Origin: Archaeoglobi archaeon
GTDB taxonomy: Archaea > Halobacteriota > Archaeoglobi > Archaeoglobales > Archaeoglobaceae
Assembly: GCA_029259415.1 (NCBI GenBank)
Contig: JAPDIW010000001.1
Span: 1-63,161, forward strand
DNA: 63,161 nucleotides
Direction of reading: 5' to 3'
Each line of letters opens with the position of its first letter. The first letter of the stretch is position 1. Below the pieces are notes generated by a model. The model was not told the origin of the DNA. It worked only from the letters and a program-made list of their open reading frames with translations, and searched no databases. The translations under genes were made by a program, and so were the position numbers. Positions 60,030-63,161 of the stretch are shown piece after piece.

Positions 60030-60473
60030 TCAGTACTTTTCGAGGGCAGGAATCTCGGAAACCAGTTCAGATTTGAGTTCTGTTGCAACTTTGTCGAGGA
60101 AAGATCTCCCCATCGGAGTTACAACTCTGCCCTCCCTTGTCTTCTTCACGAAGCCGAGCTGTTCGAGCTGATGGAGCGCATTTCTCACTATTGCCCCACT
60201 ACCCTTTCTAAACTTCGCTGGCTTCGAGCCTCTCCTCTTTCTCCCGCCGTAGAATGTTCTTAACCTTTCGATACCAACTGGGCCGTCAATGTAAACTCTT
60301 CTGAATATAGAGGCGAGCCTTATATACCACCAGTCATCCTGCTCCGGGCTCCTCTCCTTGTGAACGCCTGTCTTCACGTACTTCGCCCAGTCAGGAGGAG
60401 CAACCATATCCTTCAACCTTTCGGCAACCCTCTGAATTAGCAAATCCGCCGGAACATCATACACTGTCGCCAT
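60030..60473 (-). CDS. rps19e: Ribosomal protein eS19
   Basis: 147 residues: [46 protein letters not shown] (two pieces), then [13 protein letters not shown] and [11 protein letters not shown]. Required for 30S maturation. 12 nt from the PDCD5-like gene, 4 nt from the CRM protein gene. Confidence 0.97.
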   Translation of the reverse strand: MATVYDVPADLLIQRVAERLKDMVAPPDWAKYVKTGVHKERSPEQDDWWYIRLASIFRRVYIDGPVGIERLRTFYGGRKRRGSKPAKFRKGSGAIVRNALHQLEQLGFVKKTREGRVVTPMGRSFLDKVATELKSELVSEIPALEKY

Positions 60474-60477
60474 ATCT

Positions 60478-60708
60478 TCACCTCTCGAAGGTTAGCACGA
60501 ACCCTCTGAAATCAACGAGCCTGCCCTTAACTTTTGAGGCTATCTCCCGGGCAAGCTCCTTTTTATCCTTACCAGATGACTCTCTGAAATTGCGGAGCAT
60601 TCTGACCTTAACTGCTCCGCGCTTCTCAAGCAGGAAATTTATCTCGTTTATTAAGCTTTCCGTCACACCGTTTTTTCCAACATTTATCGTTACCACGCCC
60701 TTTACCAT
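60478..60708 (-). CDS. CRM-domain RNA-binding protein (YhbY-like)
   Basis: 76 residues, the small CRS1-YhbY fold: [17 protein letters not shown] and the GxxG-like [13 protein letters not shown] with the GRLV. Probably binds pre-ribosomal RNA. First gene of the ribosome operon; GGTGAT lies before the ATG, with an AT-rich TATA-like tract near 60762 in the 60-bp gap to argC. Confidence 0.87.
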   Translation of the reverse strand: MVKGVVTINVGKNGVTESLINEINFLLEKRGAVKVRMLRNFRESSGKDKKELAREIASKVKGRLVDFRGFVLTFER

Positions 60709-60768
60709 GTTCCTATCACCGATACCTGCCCTACCGAACTCTTATGATCGGGCTGTCTAAAAAATTTT

Positions 60769-61767
60769 TCATGGGAAGAGTGGTGGAGTTCTAAGTCCGA
60801 GAGTTTCGTCAAAGCCCATCATCAGGTTCATGTTCTGAACCGCCTGTCCCGATGCTCCCTTCACGAGGTTGTCGATGGCAGAAACAACCACAACTCTGTC
60901 CTCTCCGGGATGGATGGAGATATCGCAGAAGTTGCTTCCCCTAACCTGACTTAGAGAGACACTCTCCTGAATTCTGACAAAGAAGCAGTCCTTGTAGAAG
61001 TCCTCGTAAATCTGGTAAAGCTCATCCTTCGTAAGCTCTCCCCGCAAGAATATGTGGGCATTGGTCAGAATTCCTCTCGAACCCGGAAAAACCTGTGGGG
61101 TGAAAGAGATTTTAATGTCCTGCTGGAACTTGCCAAGTTCCTGAACCATCTCGTAATAATGGCGGTGCTCGGTGATCTTGTATGGCACTATTGACTCGTG
61201 CAAATTCGGATAGTGTGTGAATGATGAAGGGGATTCTCCTGCTCCCGTGATACCGCTCTTGCTGTCGAAAACAACCCTCTCAATCAGCTCAAGTTTTGCA
61301 AGGGGTGCTGCGGCGAGAATCGTGCTTGTCGGATAGCAGCCCGGATTGGCGACGAGGTTTGCCTTTCTTATTTCATCTCTGTGAAGCTCAGTCAGACCAT
61401 AAATGGCTTCAACATAGCCCTCATGCTTTTTGCCGTAAACCCTCTCGTAAGTTTCTCTGTCCAGCCTGTAGTCGGCAGAGATGTCAACCACCTTTATTCC
61501 GCTATTCAGAAGCTCAGGGACATACTTCATCGCTTGCCCATGAGGAACCGCTGTGAAAACGATATCACAGTCCATGAAGTTACTTAAATCAGGGCTGCAG
61601 AACTCTAGATCGTAAAATCCCTTCAGAAAGCGGTGAACCTTCCAGATTTTCTGACCCTCGTATCTTCTTGATGATGCCGCGATTACCTCAGCTTCAGGGT
61701 GGTTAGCGAGAATTCTGAGCAGTTCTGAACCAGTGTATCCGCTTGCCCCTATAATCCCTACCTTCAT
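60769..61767 (-). CDS. argC: N-acetyl-gamma-glutamyl-phosphate reductase
   Basis: NADPH-dependent third step of arginine synthesis. KVGIIGASGYTGSELLRIL at the start, catalytic Cys in LVANPGCYPTSTILAA, and HYPNLHESIVPYKITEHRHY near the substrate site. 332 residues. TTG 61788 is in frame, but ATG 61767 begins the conserved Rossmann strand and lies about 25 bp from CTTTATTTT (leaderless). Other arg genes are elsewhere. Confidence 0.96.
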   Translation of the reverse strand: MKVGIIGASGYTGSELLRILANHPEAEVIAASSRRYEGQKIWKVHRFLKGFYDLEFCSPDLSNFMDCDIVFTAVPHGQAMKYVPELLNSGIKVVDISADYRLDRETYERVYGKKHEGYVEAIYGLTELHRDEIRKANLVANPGCYPTSTILAAAPLAKLELIERVVFDSKSGITGAGESPSSFTHYPNLHESIVPYKITEHRHYYEMVQELGKFQQDIKISFTPQVFPGSRGILTNAHIFLRGELTKDELYQIYEDFYKDCFFVRIQESVSLSQVRGSNFCDISIHPGEDRVVVVSAIDNLVKGASGQAVQNMNLMMGFDETLGLRTPPLFP

Positions 61768-61806
61768 GAGGAAAGAGTTAAGAGGCAAAATAAAGAGTTT
61801 TCTGAG

Positions 61807-62103
61807 ATGTCAAAAATAGAGGATGCAGTAAAAGAGGTTAAGGACGGCGTTCTCATATCACTGCACGTATCACCCGGCTCGAAGGAAGTTTCTTTCGGCT
61901 ACGATGAATGGAGGAAGGCAATTGAGGTCAAATTAAAGAGCCCAGCAAAGGAGGGTAAGGCCAACAGGGAGCTACTGAGCATATTCAAGGAGATTTTCGG
62001 AGAAGCTGAAATAGTGAGCGGTGAGAAGTCGAGGAGCAAAGTTTTGAGGGTTAAGGGAGATAAGGATATCGTTGTTGAGAGGTTGAGGGAGTTAATCGGA
62101 TGA
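61807..62103 (+). CDS. DUF167 (YggU-like) protein
   Basis: 98 residues, small alpha/beta fold with the family core GVLISLHVSPGSKE, KSPAKEGKANRELL and EIVSGEKSRSKVLRVKG. Function unknown despite wide conservation. Divergent from argC across 39 bp. Confidence 0.88.
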   Translation: MSKIEDAVKEVKDGVLISLHVSPGSKEVSFGYDEWRKAIEVKLKSPAKEGKANRELLSIFKEIFGEAEIVSGEKSRSKVLRVKGDKDIVVERLRELIG

Positions 62104-62334
62104 TATTTCCGATGGAGTACAGATAATGCAGTGTCAGGAACCAACATACCCGAAGTGCCAAACAACTATTAGCGATTTCCAACATAGACGAAACAGGTTG
62201 TTTTCCTAGCAGTCAAGAGAAAACTCATATACTATATGTTCCGAATATTGATTGATGTTAAAACCACTGGTAAAATAGGTAGGAGGGAAGAGGCAGCTTC
62301 TACCAGAACCTTTGGATAAGTTTGGGTGATTGAG
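62104..62334. other. 231-bp region before the interrupted EVE-like gene
   Basis: No open gene is recognised. CTCATATACTATATG near 62224-62238 may be a TATA element, and GGGTGAT at 62324-62330 serves as ribosome binding site for ATG 62335. Stops are frequent in all frames. Confidence 0.35.
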
Positions 62335-62592
62335 ATGGGAGATAAAACACCAAACTACTTTTTAATCTCAGTGTCAACACGAAAAAATCTTGAACTGTGT
62401 ATAAAGTACGCATTAGCAGGATTCACAAACAGTATAAATGGACTCTGGACGTTTTTAGACATTGAAGAAGGAGATTTTGTATCTTTTCTCTACGGTGCGA
62501 GGGTCAGAAATCTCTACAGAGTTGTTCAAAAAGGCTTATAAAAATGCTGACAAAATTCCTCCGTGGCCACCAATAACCTTCAAAACCTCAGG
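62335..62592 (+). pseudogene. EVE/PUA-like gene: frameshifted and cut by an IS element
   Basis: Starts at ATG 62335 (GGGTGAT ahead) and reads [37 protein letters not shown] and [10 protein letters not shown], the beginning of an EVE-like (modified-base reader) fold, then stops at 62541. The frame one base over continues with sense: [15 protein letters not shown], joined smoothly if one A is removed from the A5 run at 62528-62532 ([14 protein letters not shown]). It then ends where an insertion sequence begins (about 62593). So one indel plus one insertion have broken the gene. EVE proteins often belong to restriction or modified-DNA defence systems; the family call is from pattern memory. Confidence 0.62.
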
Positions 62593-63161
62593 TGTAGTTT
62601 CCTAAAATTATTTCCCACCATCAAACCACCTCCAGCAGTAACCCAAAACTCTCTCAGGTGGGAGCTTTCTCAGAAATGCTTGATAAGGAGTCTCCAACTC
62701 CTCCAGATTGAGACTCATGTCAGCTTTGCAATTATACCACTCTACAAACTCATCCAGAGTTTCAAAGTATCTGGCTTTATCTTCAAGAGTCCCGTAGAAT
62801 CTCTCGATCTTACCATTCGTTTGTGGGTGGTTTACTCTTGCGACGATGTGCTTTATACCATTCTCCTCAAGGAATTTCTCAAACCTGGATTTCCCTTTTG
62901 CTCTCTTCTCTCCTGCAGATGCGTAGAACTGGGTACCTCTATCGGTAAGTATTGATTCTGGCTTACCATAATTATCTATAGCCTCTTTTAGAACTCGTAT
63001 GGCATTCTCAGTGGTCGCATTGTCGAATACTCCATAACCAACAATTAAACGGGATGCATCATCTAAATAAGCCATCATCCACTTTCCATTATAGAAAAAC
63101 CAGTCTGTATGCCACAAACTCATGGAATGCCTTCTTTCGTAGCGTATCCACCTCTTTCTCT
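62593..63161 (-). mobile_element. IS481-type insertion sequence, right part outside window
   Basis: The transposase gene runs leftward and ends 16 bp from the left edge. The terminus TGTAGTTTCCTAAAATTA starts at 62593 with the TGT common in this family. The coding continues past 63161, so the other end and the target duplication are not visible. It interrupts the EVE-like gene. Confidence 0.75.
62608..63161 (-). CDS. IS481-family transposase, C-terminal part (5' end outside window)
   Basis: Integrase core (DDE): first Asp in LWHTDWFF, second in ILTDRGTQFY, then an insert of about ten residues and the Glu in NHPQTNGKIERFYGTLE. The frame is open through the window edge (RKRWIRYERRHS before the internal ATG 63123), so the N-terminal helix-turn-helix part is outside. 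TAA at 62608-62610 ends it. Confidence 0.9.
   Translation of the reverse strand, partial: RKRWIRYERRHSMSLWHTDWFFYNGKWMMAYLDDASRLIVGYGVFDNATTENAIRVLKEAIDNYGKPESILTDRGTQFYASAGEKRAKGKSRFEKFLEENGIKHIVARVNHPQTNGKIERFYGTLEDKARYFETLDEFVEWYNCKADMSLNLEELETPYQAFLRKLPPERVLGYCWRWFDGGK

Noticed and set aside
1-63161. CRISPR array, rRNA genes or replication origin
   Set aside because: No regularly spaced repeats, no rRNA signature and no orc1/cdc6 gene or origin-box clusters were seen.

Overview
The window looks like the chromosome of a hyperthermophilic euryarchaeon of the genus Archaeoglobus, close to A. fulgidus. The signs are: genes for tetrahydromethanopterin (mptA) and F420 (cofC) synthesis together with many beta-oxidation genes; archaeal translation and replication genes (aIF6, LX/eL20, eL31, eL39, eS19, Rpo11, Csl4, RFC small subunit, NAC, initiator tRNA-Met without an encoded CCA); DUF22 repeats; and very dense packing with short overlaps. 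The Sir2 and Csl4 proteins are close to, but not identical with, the A. fulgidus proteins as I remember them, so a sister strain or species is likely. That is recall, not a search.

Region by region. 0-3.3 kb: an ADP-forming acyl-CoA synthetase (cut by the left edge), a BadI/MenB-type crotonase and 3-hydroxyacyl-CoA dehydrogenase, probably an acyl or alicyclic acid catabolic operon. 3.4-5.3 kb: the two-gene sulfide-dependent homocysteine system (DUF39-CBS and NIL-ferredoxin). 5.3-10.6 kb, minus strand: PAS histidine kinase, the OapA/B/C-like GTPase-DUF2073-Zn ribbon trio, a secreted PLD-like protein, mptA, and a MazG-like pyrophosphohydrolase. 10.6-14.7 kb, minus: a lipid or acyl-CoA cluster (SCP2 carrier, acyl-CoA dehydrogenase, acetoacetate decarboxylase-like protein, a small orphan, a second 3-hydroxyacyl-CoA dehydrogenase). 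14.7-16.2 kb: a divergent ribbon-helix-helix protein and a KaiC-like protein with a broken P-loop. 16.2-18.5 kb: a biotin ECF transporter under a BirA-type operator. 18.6-19.9 kb: tautomerase and aroC. 19.9-23.1 kb: a LiuR-like MerR regulator, an AMP-forming acyl-CoA synthetase and an acyl-CoA dehydrogenase, with a LiuR-type palindrome at the promoter.

23.2-31.1 kb is mostly housekeeping: regulator plus hydrolase, adk, HTH-CBS regulator, Sir2, purP, nitrilase, hemD, radical SAM. 31.4-34.7 kb is an AT-rich block with UspA, a triple DUF22 protein, a DUF1634 membrane protein and a TauE-type permease. 35-39.5 kb: initiator tRNA, endonuclease V with an HDAC-family hydrolase, nitroreductase, DUF116, METTL5-like methylase, Csl4 and Rpo11. 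39.5-47.2 kb: membrane histidine kinase, UbiD decarboxylase, DUF2070, CBS-HPF fusion, hisD, TrmB. 47.2-50.4 kb: surface protein, NAC, trmI. 50.4-52.5 kb: a small AT-rich accessory patch with a secreted glycoside hydrolase. 52.6-62.1 kb: a third acyl-CoA dehydrogenase, DUF373, taw3, rfcS, cofC, ftsY and a ribosome-biogenesis operon, then argC and DUF167. The right end holds a frameshifted EVE-like gene cut by an IS481-type insertion sequence that runs off the window.

Promoters are mostly TATA boxes about 25 bp from the start codon (leaderless mRNAs), while internal operon genes use strong GGAGGTGA-type ribosome binding sites. The best regulatory signals are three palindromes, each next to a plausible regulator or target: a biotin-type site (18.5 kb), a LiuR-type site (22.7 kb) and a TrmB-type site (47.2 kb).
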